A stretch of 64,000 bases of DNA from SVTX01 sp045653805 (GTDB lineage Bacteria; Bacillota; Clostridia; Oscillospirales; CAG-272), in NCBI GenBank assembly GCA_045653805.1, contig JAZOMF010000094.1, positions 22,179-86,178 of the forward strand, written 5' to 3'. The notes under the pieces were generated by a model. That model did no database searches, had not been told where the DNA came from, and was given only the letters and a program-made list of their open reading frames with translations. Every line of letters starts with the position of its first letter. Positions within the stretch are counted from its first letter, which is position 1. The translations under genes and the position numbers were made by a program. This document shows positions 1-6,938 of this stretch, one piece after another.

Positions 1-45
1 TTCGGGTCAGATAATCGGATTTATCGAGGGAGTAGGGGAGAAAAC

Positions 46-82
46 AAAAAAATAACTGCTTACAAAAGCAGTTATTTTTTTG
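46..82 (-). terminator. Bidirectional rho-independent terminator
   Basis: A perfect stem AATAACTGCTT / AAGCAGTTATT with a 4-nt loop is flanked by A and T runs on both sides. It lies directly after the 3' end of the minus-strand gene at 89 and can also stop transcription entering from the left of the window. Confidence 0.85.
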
Positions 83-88
83 TTGGGG

Positions 89-1114
89 TTATAAATTATC
101 AAAATTTATCTTTTCGGATGAACCCTTGTAGCTTCCGTCATCATCGTTGTTTTCTTTGGACTTTTTATATAGCTTGACTATAAGGAAAATTGCGAAAACT
201 ATCAATCCAATCGAGACAATAACGATGAAAATATCAGACGCGCTGATAGCCTTGGGGAATACGTCCTCGATATCCTCAACCACAACAACTACGGGGATCC
301 CTGTATTTGCGGTGAACTCCTCAAGAGTTCCGTTTACTGTGGATTCCGAAATGTTGATGGCGGTCTTATTGGTGAGGTGGGACGTGTATTCTCTGCCTTC
401 AGCTGTGTTTTCGCATAGGTTGTTATAGTTGGAATCAAGGTTGAGGTTGGAGATATGTTTCTCCATCTTGTTCATTACCGAAGCGATTCCGGTGTGAAGA
501 GAAAACTTGTATGTGTCGCTGTTGATGGCTGAGGTTTGTATGGCTCTGCCAAATTGGGTCTGTTCGTTGCCGAACATATCCTTTATGTCCTCATCAATGT
601 GGTCGCCGGGCCATGCTATAAATGCGTAGTCGTAATATTGGTCGTCCTCCACGAGGAAAACTATCAGCAGATTGTCCTCATAATCTGCAGTGTCGCCAAA
701 CTCTTCCGCATATTGCTGGTCTGCATATGTCTGGAAGGTGATCTCGTCATAGTAAGACATTCCGCCGCGGGCAACGTTAGAAAATGCTGTGCCAACGGTT
801 GAAAATAGCATCATTACTGCAAAAAGAATAATGATTATGGGCAGGAAAAACATACCCATAAATCCACCGAGACAACCGCCTCCGTAGCCGTAATATCCTC
901 GTCTGTAATACGGACGGTGGAACCATCCGCCGCGGAAATAAGGACCTCTGGGTCCGTGAGGGCCGTGATGATGGGGTCCGTGATGAGGACCGCCGAATCC
1001 GCCGTGACCTCCTCCAAAACCGCCTCTGCTACCGCCGCCGAAGCTTCCGCCTCCGCCACCAAATCCACCTCTGGATCCTCCGCCTCCGCGGGAACCTCCT
1101 CCGGGTCCTGGCAT
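89..1114 (-). CDS. Gly/His/Arg-rich two-helix membrane protein, unknown function
   Basis: A 341-aa protein of unrecognised family. Residues 1 to about 80 are low complexity: GGGS/GGFGG repeats, then a His/Pro/Gly run with HHGPHHHGPHG, then Arg/Tyr/Gly. A first hydrophobic segment follows at about 84-105 (GFMGMFFLPIIIILFAV) and a second at about 290-312 near the C-terminus, ahead of a charged tail. The domain between them ends with TGIPVVVVVEDIED, which resembles the end of TPM (TLP18.3/Psb32) domains; that is a weak likeness only. The start is chosen for a strong AAAGGAGGA 8 nt upstream. It is monocistronic, with its own promoter at 1164-1192. The His cluster could bind metal, which is inference. 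Confidence 0.8.
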   Translation of the reverse strand: MPGPGGGSRGGGGSRGGFGGGGGSFGGGSRGGFGGGHGGFGGPHHGPHHHGPHGPRGPYFRGGWFHRPYYRRGYYGYGGGCLGGFMGMFFLPIIIILFAVMMLFSTVGTAFSNVARGGMSYYDEITFQTYADQQYAEEFGDTADYEDNLLIVFLVEDDQYYDYAFIAWPGDHIDEDIKDMFGNEQTQFGRAIQTSAINSDTYKFSLHTGIASVMNKMEKHISNLNLDSNYNNLCENTAEGREYTSHLTNKTAINISESTVNGTLEEFTANTGIPVVVVVEDIEDVFPKAISASDIFIVIVSIGLIVFAIFLIVKLYKKSKENNDDDGSYKGSSEKINFDNL

Positions 1115-1163
1115 AATTGTGTCCTCCTTTAAGTGCGATAAACGCGTTAAGCTATTTTAATAC

Positions 1164-1192
1164 ATTTTATCATATTTTGCCACTATTTTCAA
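1164..1192 (-). promoter_or_regulatory. SigA-type promoter of the Gly/His-rich gene
   Basis: On the minus strand TTGAAA, a 17-nt spacer and TAAAAT lie about 50 nt upstream of the gene ending at 89. Confidence 0.7.
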
Positions 1193-1266
1193 GGGGGTTC
1201 AAGACTATTCACGAAAAATTCAGAAAAAAGTGACCGATTATGTGAATGATTTTTGCCTTTTTCCTA

Positions 1267-1295
1267 TTGACAACCGACCGCTATCGTGTTATAAT
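1267..1295 (+). promoter_or_regulatory. Consensus SigA promoter of the tRNA-Ser transcript
   Basis: TTGACA (1267-1272), a 17-nt spacer and TATAAT (1290-1295) are a perfect match to the vegetative consensus. The start point should fall near 1302, so the transcript carries about 155 nt of leader before the tRNA. Confidence 0.9.
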
Positions 1296-1318
1296 AAGCG
1301 AGTGATCAAAAATTAAAT

Positions 1319-1425
1319 ACTCGTGAGGACTCTTTTGCAAACAAACATCGAAGCGGGGACGTTTGCGAGCGGCGCTGAAAGGCGACTATGCGACGGCGTA
1401 AGGGGCACGAGTCTTGAAAACCGTT
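1319..1425 (+). ncRNA. Structured leader resembling a disrupted tRNA-Ser
   Basis: The stretch can close with ACTCGTG (1319-1325) pairing CACGAGT (1406-1412), with an inner stem GCAAAC (1337-1342) / GTTTGC (1361-1366). It shares two identical blocks, in the same order, with the tRNA-Ser downstream: ATCGAAGCGG (1347-1356, D-arm) and GTCTTGAAAACCGTT (1411-1425, anticodon arm). In the tRNA these blocks are 13 nt apart; here about 54 nt of GC-rich sequence separates them. It may be a degenerate or interrupted tRNA copy or an uncharacterised ncRNA. No known family was recognised. Confidence 0.45.
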
Positions 1426-1456
1426 GTAAATAAAAAACAATTAAATATTTTTACTC

Positions 1457-1545
1457 GGAGGCATATCGAAGCGGTCATAACGAGGCGGTCTTGAAAACCG
1501 TTTGGGGGAAACCCCACGGGGGTTCGAATCCCTCTGCCTCCGCCA
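1457..1545 (+). tRNA. tRNA-Ser (anticodon UGA)
   Basis: The acceptor stem GGAGGCA / TGCCTCC, a D-arm, an anticodon loop CTTGAAA giving UGA, a long class II variable arm (GGGGGAAACCCC), the T-arm GGTTCGAATCC and an encoded CCA all appear in order. The long variable arm and UGA anticodon identify serine, reading UCA codons. It is transcribed from the promoter at 1267. Confidence 0.97.
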
Positions 1546-1548
1546 TTT

Positions 1549-1583
1549 AACCGCAATTCTCTATATTGAATTGCGGTTTTACT
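1549..1583 (+). terminator. Terminator of the tRNA-Ser transcript
   Basis: AACCGCAATTC / GAATTGCGGTT form an 11-bp stem followed by TTACTTTT, starting 4 nt after the tRNA CCA. Confidence 0.9.
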
Positions 1584-1754
1584 TTTATAGCTTATACTAT
1601 AATGCATACGTAGATGCATATAACATTGGATAAAAATGCATAAGAAAAGGGTGACGAGAAAGTAGACAATTCGTTATCTCTCTGCACACTAACGTAACCT
1701 TTTCCGCTGCAGTTGCAGAATAATATTTCTCGACAACAAAAACCCACAAAATTC

Positions 1755-1784
1755 AAGGCTACCGCCTCGGCGGTAGCCTTTTTA
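1755..1784. terminator. GC-rich terminator hairpin between converging transcripts
   Basis: AAGGCTACCGC pairs with GCGGTAGCCTT around a short loop, with a T run on the plus strand. It separates the tRNA unit from the converging oxidoreductase gene and is probably used from both sides. Confidence 0.85.
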
Positions 1785-1796
1785 TACTCGGTTCCG

Positions 1797-3302
1797 TTAT
1801 TGTATGGAGGTTGTGGCAGTGGATGGGGTGGGGAGAGAGGCGAGTGCCTTGTGTTCAAGCGCTTCTACAGTTCTGATGGCGTATTTTCCGCAGCCTGCGG
1901 CAATAGGCAGTCCTCCGGGGCATTGTTGCCATTGGGTTGCCAAAATAACGTTGCTCAGTCCGTCCACCTTGTTTTTCTTGCGGAGAGGCAGAGTCTTTTT
2001 GGGCAGAATAAAACTCATATAAGAGCCTATTTCCGAGTCTGTAAAGCGCCTATAAGTGGCAGGTGTCCACACGTCAAGGAGTTTTATGCCCCCTTTGAGG
2101 GAGGGGATTGCGGATTCAATTATCTTTTCAGCCGCAAGACCGAAATCTTTTTTCCTTTTGTTATATGCCGCACGATTTATCTCTCTTGATCTTATGAAAT
2201 CCATGCCGGTATCTTCGTCGCAAAAGGTCATGACTTGCAAAACCGTCTCGCCTGAAGGGGCGTAGCTTTCCTCGTGGGAAAACTCACGGAGGATGAGTCT
2301 GTTTGCTCCTATCTCATGCTGATATTCGTCGGGAACATTTAAGATAAGGTCTCCGCGAAAGTCCAGATCCTCTTTTTTGCAAGCAAAGGCGCATTGTACC
2401 CCCGAAAAGCGCTTAAATCTTGAGTCGGAGTACATTTTTTGTATCTGTCGGGGAAGAGGGAGATGCAAAAGGTGCTTAAATGCTACCGCAGGGTCTGTGG
2501 TGAGGATAAAATAGTCTGCAAAAATCCGGCGTCCGTCTGAAAGTGTCACTGAGCTTGCATTTCCGTTTTGATGATTTATTTGAGACACTTTACAGTTCAA
2601 AAGCAACTTCCCACCAAGAGAGGAAAATCGCTCTGCCATTCTGTTTGCCATGCCGCGGGAGCCGTATTGGGGAATTCCGCCGTTTTCGCCGCAGAAATGT
2701 GCAAAAACAAATATAAGTGCCAAAGCGCCAAAACCCTCTCCCCAAAATGATGATATAAATTCTCGAAGAAGCGGATGCGTGAAGCGGTCTGAAAGCTCCT
2801 TAGCGCTAAATGAGTAATACTTTCTTAAAGAGGGGATTTTCAAAAGCCCCTTAAATCCGTCCAAGCCCTCATCATGCCGCTCTCCACCAATTCCGCATAT
2901 TCTTTGAAGTAGCTTTACCGCATTAATAAGGGATATTATCTCATTTTTATCGGCAGGGGAGATAGATTCCATTTTATGCTTTACTTTCTCGATGTCGCGA
3001 TAGAGTGATATTTCTTCGCCGTCTTTGCGGCAGGTGTAGAGAGTATCGCCTTGAAAAACCTCAATACCGTCACCCAAAGCTCCCAACTCTACCCAGTTTT
3101 GGTAGGCAGGTGTGGAGGGGTTTGTGCCTGTCAGCCAATGTATGCAGTTGTCGATCTCGTAATCTCCTCTTTTCCAGCCCGTGAGATTGCCTCCGGGAGT
3201 AGAGTGTCGCTCGCATATGATTGCCTCGTGTCCGCTCATCAGTGCGTGTATTCCTGCTGAAAGTCCTGAGACACCGCCGCCTATAATTAAAATTTTTGCC
3301 AT
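1797..3302 (-). CDS. FAD/NAD(P)-dependent oxidoreductase, phytoene desaturase/retinol saturase-like
   Basis: A 501-aa protein with an N-terminal dinucleotide-binding motif (GGGVSGLSAG, residues 8-17) followed by the acidic ribose-binding residue in CERHSTPGGN, typical of CrtI/RetSat-like flavoproteins. The tail CPGGLPIAAGCGKYA at about 465-480 matches the conserved C-terminal FAD-contact region. Such enzymes use FAD to saturate or desaturate isoprenoid or lipid substrates; the substrate here cannot be named. No carotenoid genes are nearby, so a carotenoid role is not supported. The gene stands alone between a terminator and the divergent esterase operon. Confidence 0.85.
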   Translation of the reverse strand: MAKILIIGGGVSGLSAGIHALMSGHEAIICERHSTPGGNLTGWKRGDYEIDNCIHWLTGTNPSTPAYQNWVELGALGDGIEVFQGDTLYTCRKDGEEISLYRDIEKVKHKMESISPADKNEIISLINAVKLLQRICGIGGERHDEGLDGFKGLLKIPSLRKYYSFSAKELSDRFTHPLLREFISSFWGEGFGALALIFVFAHFCGENGGIPQYGSRGMANRMAERFSSLGGKLLLNCKVSQINHQNGNASSVTLSDGRRIFADYFILTTDPAVAFKHLLHLPLPRQIQKMYSDSRFKRFSGVQCAFACKKEDLDFRGDLILNVPDEYQHEIGANRLILREFSHEESYAPSGETVLQVMTFCDEDTGMDFIRSREINRAAYNKRKKDFGLAAEKIIESAIPSLKGGIKLLDVWTPATYRRFTDSEIGSYMSFILPKKTLPLRKKNKVDGLSNVILATQWQQCPGGLPIAAGCGKYAIRTVEALEHKALASLPTPSTATTSIQ

Positions 3303-3401
3303 GGTTATATTCCTTTTTCGTTTTTTTGTAGGTCCTATTATTATTCCCGATATAGGTGAGATTTTGCGCGAAACCGAAAAAAATTGATTTTTAGTTAGCT
3401 A

Positions 3402-3430
3402 TTGCAAAAGGTGGGTATTTATGCTATACT
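3402..3430 (+). promoter_or_regulatory. SigA-type promoter of the esterase operon
   Basis: TTGCAA (3402-3407), a 17-nt spacer and TATACT (3425-3430), 28 nt before the first ATG. An AAGGAG ribosome site follows at about 3445. Confidence 0.8.
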
Positions 3431-3458
3431 GAATATATAAAGTCAAGGAGATCAAAAA

Positions 3459-4214
3459 ATGGAGCATAAGGAATATAAAAAAATCGTTAAAGAGTCTCAA
3501 ATAGCATATATTTTTGTCCATGGAATAGTTGGAACTCCCAATCATTTTGATTTTTTGATGGAATATATGCCCGAAAACGTGTCCGTATGGAAACTTGTGC
3601 TTGACGGTCACGGTGGCAAGGTGGAGGATTTTTCCCACACTTCAATGAAAAAGTGGAGAGCGCAGGTGAAATCTGCCATAGACGAGCTTGCCGAGACTCA
3701 TAGCCAAATCTATGTGGTTGCCCATTCTATGGGAACGCTTTTGACTATGGAGCAGGCGATAGTAAATGAAAAAATAGTGAAAATGTTTTGGTTGCAATCT
3801 CCTATGTACGCGTTTGTTCAGTCAAGAATGTTCAAAAATATTGCAAAGATATATTGGGGTAATATCAGTGAGGATGATATTAACGCTATGTCGGCATACA
3901 AATGCTACGGAATAGGTCCTTCACGAAATTTGTTTAAATATATCGGCTGGGCGCCAAGGTTTTTAGAGTTGTTATCTCAAATGAAGCGTGCGCGCAGGGA
4001 TATATGTCTTTTGAAAACTCCGTGTATTGCTATGCAAGCCGATAATGACGACGTGGTGTCCGCTCGTTCCGCAAAGGTTTTGAGCAAAAATCCATGTATT
4101 ACGGTTCATCATCTTAAAAAATCCGGACATTTTTATTACGAAGCTGAGGAAGCCGCCTTTATGAAGTCGGAATTTAAGCGCTTTGTTGAAGACAGTGTGA
4201 AAAAAGAGGTGTAA
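3459..4214 (+). CDS. Alpha/beta hydrolase (esterase/lipase family)
   Basis: A 251-aa cytosolic serine hydrolase. FVHGIVGTPNHF (about residues 18-29) is the oxyanion-hole strand; VVAHSMGTLL (about 86-95) contains the nucleophile elbow AHSMG, an alanine variant of GxSxG. The C-terminal DNDDVVSARSA supplies a likely acid, and SGHFYYE the catalytic histidine. The size fits carboxylesterase/monoacylglycerol-lipase-like enzymes; the substrate is unknown. It begins a four-gene operon with a 56-aa protein, a nitroreductase and a TIGR04076 protein. Confidence 0.85.
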   Translation: MEHKEYKKIVKESQIAYIFVHGIVGTPNHFDFLMEYMPENVSVWKLVLDGHGGKVEDFSHTSMKKWRAQVKSAIDELAETHSQIYVVAHSMGTLLTMEQAIVNEKIVKMFWLQSPMYAFVQSRMFKNIAKIYWGNISEDDINAMSAYKCYGIGPSRNLFKYIGWAPRFLELLSQMKRARRDICLLKTPCIAMQADNDDVVSARSAKVLSKNPCITVHHLKKSGHFYYEAEEAAFMKSEFKRFVEDSVKKEV

Positions 4215-4218
4215 ATAG

Positions 4219-4389
4219 ATGGATGAAAAGAAAAAGAGCCTTTTTATCGAGCAGAAAAAGACCTTGGATGTCTTTCTTGCAAGAGGGGCTATATCGAAAG
4301 CGCAATACGATAAAAGCTATGGCGACCTCATAAAGCTTATGGGAATGGAAGAGGTAGCCGCAGTCCTTGAAAGAGAGGAAAAAGCATGA
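4219..4389 (+). CDS. Small 56-aa protein of unknown function
   Basis: A short ORF starts MDEKKKSLFIEQKKTLD 4 nt after the esterase stop and ends LEREEKA, its TGA overlapping the nitroreductase start as ATGA. It is charged and predicted to be helical, with no membrane segment or signal peptide. The phrase ARGAISKAQYDKSYGDL suggests a soluble helical hairpin. Tight coupling on both sides and coding-like composition support a real gene. The family was not recognised; it might be a partner or regulator of the hydrolase or the nitroreductase. Confidence 0.75.
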   Translation: MDEKKKSLFIEQKKTLDVFLARGAISKAQYDKSYGDLIKLMGMEEVAAVLEREEKA

Positions 4390-4916
4390 ATTTCAGAGAA
4401 ATAGCATTGGCAAGACAGTCTTGCCGCAAATATAATAAAACGAGAGAGGTGGAGTCGGAAAAGCTTTCTGCAATTCTTGAAACCGGCAGACTTTCTCCCT
4501 CTGCCTGCAACGGTCAGCCCTATCATATCACTGTTTGCCGTGGCGAGAGCGCATCGCAGGTGGCACGGGCAGTCATGGGCATGGGAATGAACAAGTTTGC
4601 CGCAGATGCACCTATATTGCTGGTTATCTCCGAAGAGGATTACGTTGCCAGCGCGGCACTGGGCGCAAAGGTCAAGGGCAACGATTACCGCTCTATGGAC
4701 ATCGGAATACTTGTGGCGTACATTACCGCAGAGGCGACGGCGCAGGGGCTTTCTACCTGCATTCTAGGTTGGCTCGACGATAAGAAGATACGCGAAATAT
4801 GCGGTCTTTCAAAGCCCGTAAGATTGGTTATCACTCTCGGATATGCCATAGATGACGATAAGCTCCGTGAGAAAAAGCGCAAGAGTCTTGATGAGCTTGT
4901 AAGCGAGAAAGTGTGA
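4386..4916 (+). CDS. Nitroreductase family protein
   Basis: A 176-aa FMN-dependent NAD(P)H oxidoreductase of the nitroreductase fold. ARQSCRKYNKT near the N-terminus gives the FMN phosphate-binding arginines, RLSPSACNGQPY is the conserved flavin-contact loop, and GLSTCILGWLDDKKI followed by LVITLGYA is the typical C-terminal half. The length matches the short clostridial subfamily; such proteins normally dimerise. Its start overlaps the previous small gene by 4 nt and the next gene begins 4 nt after its stop, so translation is probably coupled. The physiological substrate is not predictable. Confidence 0.9.
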   Translation: MNFREIALARQSCRKYNKTREVESEKLSAILETGRLSPSACNGQPYHITVCRGESASQVARAVMGMGMNKFAADAPILLVISEEDYVASAALGAKVKGNDYRSMDIGILVAYITAEATAQGLSTCILGWLDDKKIREICGLSKPVRLVITLGYAIDDDKLREKKRKSLDELVSEKV

Positions 4917-4920
4917 CCGA

Positions 4921-5226
4921 ATGACAAAGGTTAGAATAACCGTTATGTGCCGCGCGGAGCATGCCGCTCTTATCGAAAAATATGAAAACCCCTTGGAAAA
5001 TCCTTGTGAAATGACCGTTGGCGACGTTTTCGTGTCGGTGAATGCGGAAAAGCCCGAGGGAATGTGTTCGGTGGCGTGGGACTGTATGTACGAGTTTGTC
5101 AAAACTCTCGCCGAGGGTGGAGGAAACTTTTTCGATGGCTGGATGAAAGACCCTTACTCTGCAATGGTAAGCTGTAACGATGGATTTCGCCCCGTGACTT
5201 ATTATATCGAAGCGATAGATGAATAA
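4921..5226 (+). CDS. TIGR04076 family protein
   Basis: A 101-aa protein matching the small TIGR04076 family common in anaerobes. Visible are three cysteines (MCRAEH, NPCEMTVGD, EGMCSVAWDCMYEF), an aromatic WDCMYEFVKTL segment and a C-terminal FRPVTYYIEAI strand. No catalytic function is established for the family. It is the last gene of the esterase-nitroreductase operon, which suggests a redox-related accessory role (inference). The RAYT insertion follows directly. Confidence 0.75.
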   Translation: MTKVRITVMCRAEHAALIEKYENPLENPCEMTVGDVFVSVNAEKPEGMCSVAWDCMYEFVKTLAEGGGNFFDGWMKDPYSAMVSCNDGFRPVTYYIEAIDE

Positions 5227-5280
5227 GCAAAAGAAGGAGCATAAAGCGGACTTCTCATAAGGATGTTTGGATATTCTTCT

Positions 5281-5308
5281 TGTAGGGGTCGACGTCCTCG
5301 GCGACCCG
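5281..5308 (+). repeat. REP-like palindromic repeat, copy 1 (left end)
   Basis: GTAGGGGTCGACG followed by TCCTCGGCGACCCG, with GGGTCG/CGACCC arms that can fold into a hairpin. It is intergenic and marks the left side of the RAYT element; copy 4 is its inverted mate on the right. Confidence 0.85.
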
Positions 5309-5344
5309 TTAAGGAAAATTTGATCCGCAGAAGACAAATAGATA

Positions 5345-5375
5345 ACCCCGACAGATTTTTAAATTCTGTCGGGGA
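5345..5375. terminator. Terminator-like hairpin inside the element
   Basis: CCCCGACAGA and TCTGTCGGGG form a 10-bp stem with an A/T loop. T-rich tails are present in both directions, so it may end the plus-strand TIGR04076 operon and the minus-strand RAYT transcript. Confidence 0.7.
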
Positions 5376-5403
5376 TCATTTTATTCTGTTAGATAAATTG
5401 TAT

Positions 5404-5562
5404 TTATCCAACTGTATTCAATTTGAAGATACCACCTTGAAAAACAATATCATTTCCTTGAGCATCTTTGTAAAACGATACATTTTCCGTTAACTCAAAG
5501 CCTAAACTCTTTAATAAGGATAGGCAAAGCCCATACCTCTTATTCTTCTGCATATAATTCAT
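5404..5562 (-). CDS. Possible 52-aa ORF overlapping the RAYT 3' end
   Basis: A frame starting inside the last codons of the transposase runs to 5404. After MQKNKRYG it reads GFELTENVSFYKDAQGND and FQGGIFKLNTVG, which looks protein-like, unlike the upstream part of the same frame, which is antisense-like noise. It may be the tail of an older gene captured by the element or a small coupled ORF. There is no recognised family. Confidence 0.3.
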   Translation of the reverse strand: MNYMQKNKRYGLCLSLLKSLGFELTENVSFYKDAQGNDIVFQGGIFKLNTVG

Positions 5563-6055
5563 CGAAGTACCAGCGGACAGGGTTTTCGTAAATGTATTTC
5601 GCGATCTCCTCGTAATCCTTTCGTCCTCTGATAACGTGATCGTAAAATCCTCGTTGCCATATATTCTCGCCGTATTCTTTATTGCAAAATCTTTTGAACG
5701 TCGATACAAAATGCGACACGAATGACGTTTGCTTTGTAGGGGTCGACGTCCTCGGCGACCCGTCCTCATGAACAAACAATATAAGATGGATATGGTTTGG
5801 CATAATAACGTATTGATCTACGGTTAAATTTTCATAAAATTCATTCATTTGTTTTATGTATTTATCCGCAACCATTCCGCGTGGCAACAATTCCACGTTC
5901 TGCGGGTCGCCGAGGACGTCGACCCCTACGATTCGAGATAAAATCTGTCGCCTTTTGTCCGTGCAAATCGTTATAAAATATGCACCTGTTGTGTTGTAAT
6001 CAAATGCCTGTAACCTGGTAGGTTTTCTTTTCGGCACTTCATTTTCTTTATCCAT
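5540..6055 (-). CDS. REP-associated tyrosine transposase (RAYT, Y1/HUH family)
   Basis: A 171-aa protein from MDKENEVPKRK. YFITICTDKRRQIL is the typical N-terminal strand; MPNHIHLILFV carries the HUH metal site; KDYEEIAKYIYENPVRW near the C-terminus matches the conserved helix containing the nucleophilic tyrosine and the NP motif. I prefer this ATG over upstream ones because GGGTGA precedes it and a hairpin occupies the upstream sequence. Two copies of the element's repeat lie inside the gene and are read in frame as VGVDVLGDP (about residues 45-53) and GSPRTSTPT (about 98-106), both in loop regions between core motifs. Confidence 0.9.
   Translation of the reverse strand: MDKENEVPKRKPTRLQAFDYNTTGAYFITICTDKRRQILSRIVGVDVLGDPQNVELLPRGMVADKYIKQMNEFYENLTVDQYVIMPNHIHLILFVHEDGSPRTSTPTKQTSFVSHFVSTFKRFCNKEYGENIWQRGFYDHVIRGRKDYEEIAKYIYENPVRWYFDELYAEE
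5735..5762 (+). repeat. REP-like repeat, copy 2 (within the RAYT gene)
   Basis: Same orientation as copy 1. Read on the minus strand it supplies nine codons (GSPRTSTPT) to the transposase without breaking the frame. Confidence 0.85.
5903..5929 (-). repeat. REP-like repeat, copy 3 (within the RAYT gene)
   Basis: Inverted relative to copies 1 and 2. It contributes nine codons, VGVDVLGDP, in frame to the transposase. Confidence 0.85.
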
Positions 6056-6085
6056 TTTCATCACCCATTTCATTATAACACAAAT

Positions 6086-6111
6086 CGGCAGAGAAAACAA
6101 TATCTCTGCCG
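6086..6111 (-). repeat. Hairpin upstream of the RAYT start
   Basis: CGGCAGAG (6086-6093) and CTCTGCCG (6104-6111) form a stem about 30 nt upstream of the preferred transposase start. It could be a transposase recognition structure or limit expression. Confidence 0.5.
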
Positions 6112-6125
6112 AAATTTGGTTGTGG

Positions 6126-6152
6126 CGGGTCGCCGAGGACGTCGACCCCTAC
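6126..6152 (-). repeat. REP-like repeat, copy 4 (right end)
   Basis: Same orientation as copy 3 and inverted relative to copy 1, so copies 1 and 4 bracket the element. It is intergenic. Confidence 0.85.
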
Positions 6153-6203
6153 GGTGTAATCATCCTTATGTAAATTTGCGCCAATACTCCTTCTTTTAGT
6201 TTG

Positions 6204-6935
6204 TCATAGATTGATATTGACCTTTTCAACCATTTTCCTCTTGTCTTTATAGTCTGGCACGAAGGGGGAAAGCTCGGCATAATAGCTTTTAGAGTGATCC
6301 GGATGAATAAAATGTGTAAATTCGTGATATACCACGTATTCGATGCAATCCACGGGGGCGTGAACGAGAGCGTAATTGAAGGTCAATATCCTTTTGGTTG
6401 AATTACAGCTGCCCCAACGGCTCTTCATGTGCCTGAATTTTATTTCGGGCATATCGGGTACATATTTTGTAAAGCATGGATGTGCGTCGGTGCAAATGCT
6501 CTCTATCATTTCTCGGCATAGCTCGTCAAGGTGCTTTTGCAAAAGTCTTTTCTTCAAGTCGATGTCCTCGGTATCCTTGACGGTAAGAACAAGATTACCT
6601 CCTACCATTTCCACTCGGTTTTTGCTTCCTTTTTGGATAGAGAGCGGAATAGGATCGCCAAATATTATGATATTGTTGACGTCATCGAGCCCGACAAGAA
6701 TTTTTTGTGCAGATGACGACAAATCTTCGTATTTTTGCAGAGCAGAGAGGATAAAATCAGATTTTTCCATAAGTATTCTGTCTATATCCCCTTGTGATAC
6801 TTTCATCGGCGCCGAGACGTGAACTGTAAGATCGCGTTTTATTCGAATGTTGACATTTTTGACTTTTTTTCGTTGCAGGTCATATTTTACCGCCCTGCCT
6901 GATAAAATGATAGATTTTGTCATTTTGATCATCAA
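6204..6935 (-). CDS. YgjP-like M48-type metallopeptidase (DUF45)
   Basis: A 243-aa soluble protein of the YgjP/DUF45 family. YHEFTHFIHPDHSKSYY (about residues 199-215) holds the zinc-binding HExxH (HEFTH) and a further histidine in the HPDHSKSYY block; SRWGSCNSTKRILTFNYAL just before it is the hallmark strand of this family. The N-terminal half is mostly strand. The start lies 3 nt after the pepF stop without a clear ribosome site, so it is probably translated by coupling from pepF. No substrate is known for the family. MTKSI at 6923 is an alternative start. Confidence 0.85.
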   Translation of the reverse strand: MMIKMTKSIILSGRAVKYDLQRKKVKNVNIRIKRDLTVHVSAPMKVSQGDIDRILMEKSDFILSALQKYEDLSSSAQKILVGLDDVNNIIIFGDPIPLSIQKGSKNRVEMVGGNLVLTVKDTEDIDLKKRLLQKHLDELCREMIESICTDAHPCFTKYVPDMPEIKFRHMKSRWGSCNSTKRILTFNYALVHAPVDCIEYVVYHEFTHFIHPDHSKSYYAELSPFVPDYKDKRKMVEKVNINL

Positions 6936-6938
6936 GCT

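Larger units (their letters stand above)
5228..6198. mobile_element. RAYT-type (IS200-like) element with imperfect inverted ends
   Basis: The block between two converging genes holds a RAYT transposase and four copies of a 27-nt palindromic repeat. Its ends form an imperfect inverted repeat: AAAAGAAGGAG (5229-5239), 16 nt, CATAAGGATG (5256-5265), then GTAGGGG on the left; the same words appear inverted on the right (CATCCTTATG 6161-6170, 16 nt, CTCCTTCTTTT 6187-6197). RAYTs are domesticated or semi-mobile relatives of IS200/IS605 transposases that act on REP-like hairpins. The boundaries are my reading of these inverted words. Confidence 0.7.

Noticed and set aside
1280..1290. GCTATCGTGTT in the tRNA promoter as a member of the dispersed 15-mer repeat
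   Set aside because: Only 11 bases match and the position is fixed by the promoter spacer; chance is a sufficient explanation.
5281..6152. Four spaced identical repeats considered as a CRISPR array
   Set aside because: Spacing is irregular (about 140-430 nt), orientation alternates, two copies are inside a gene and there are no cas genes. REP-like repeats of a RAYT explain them.
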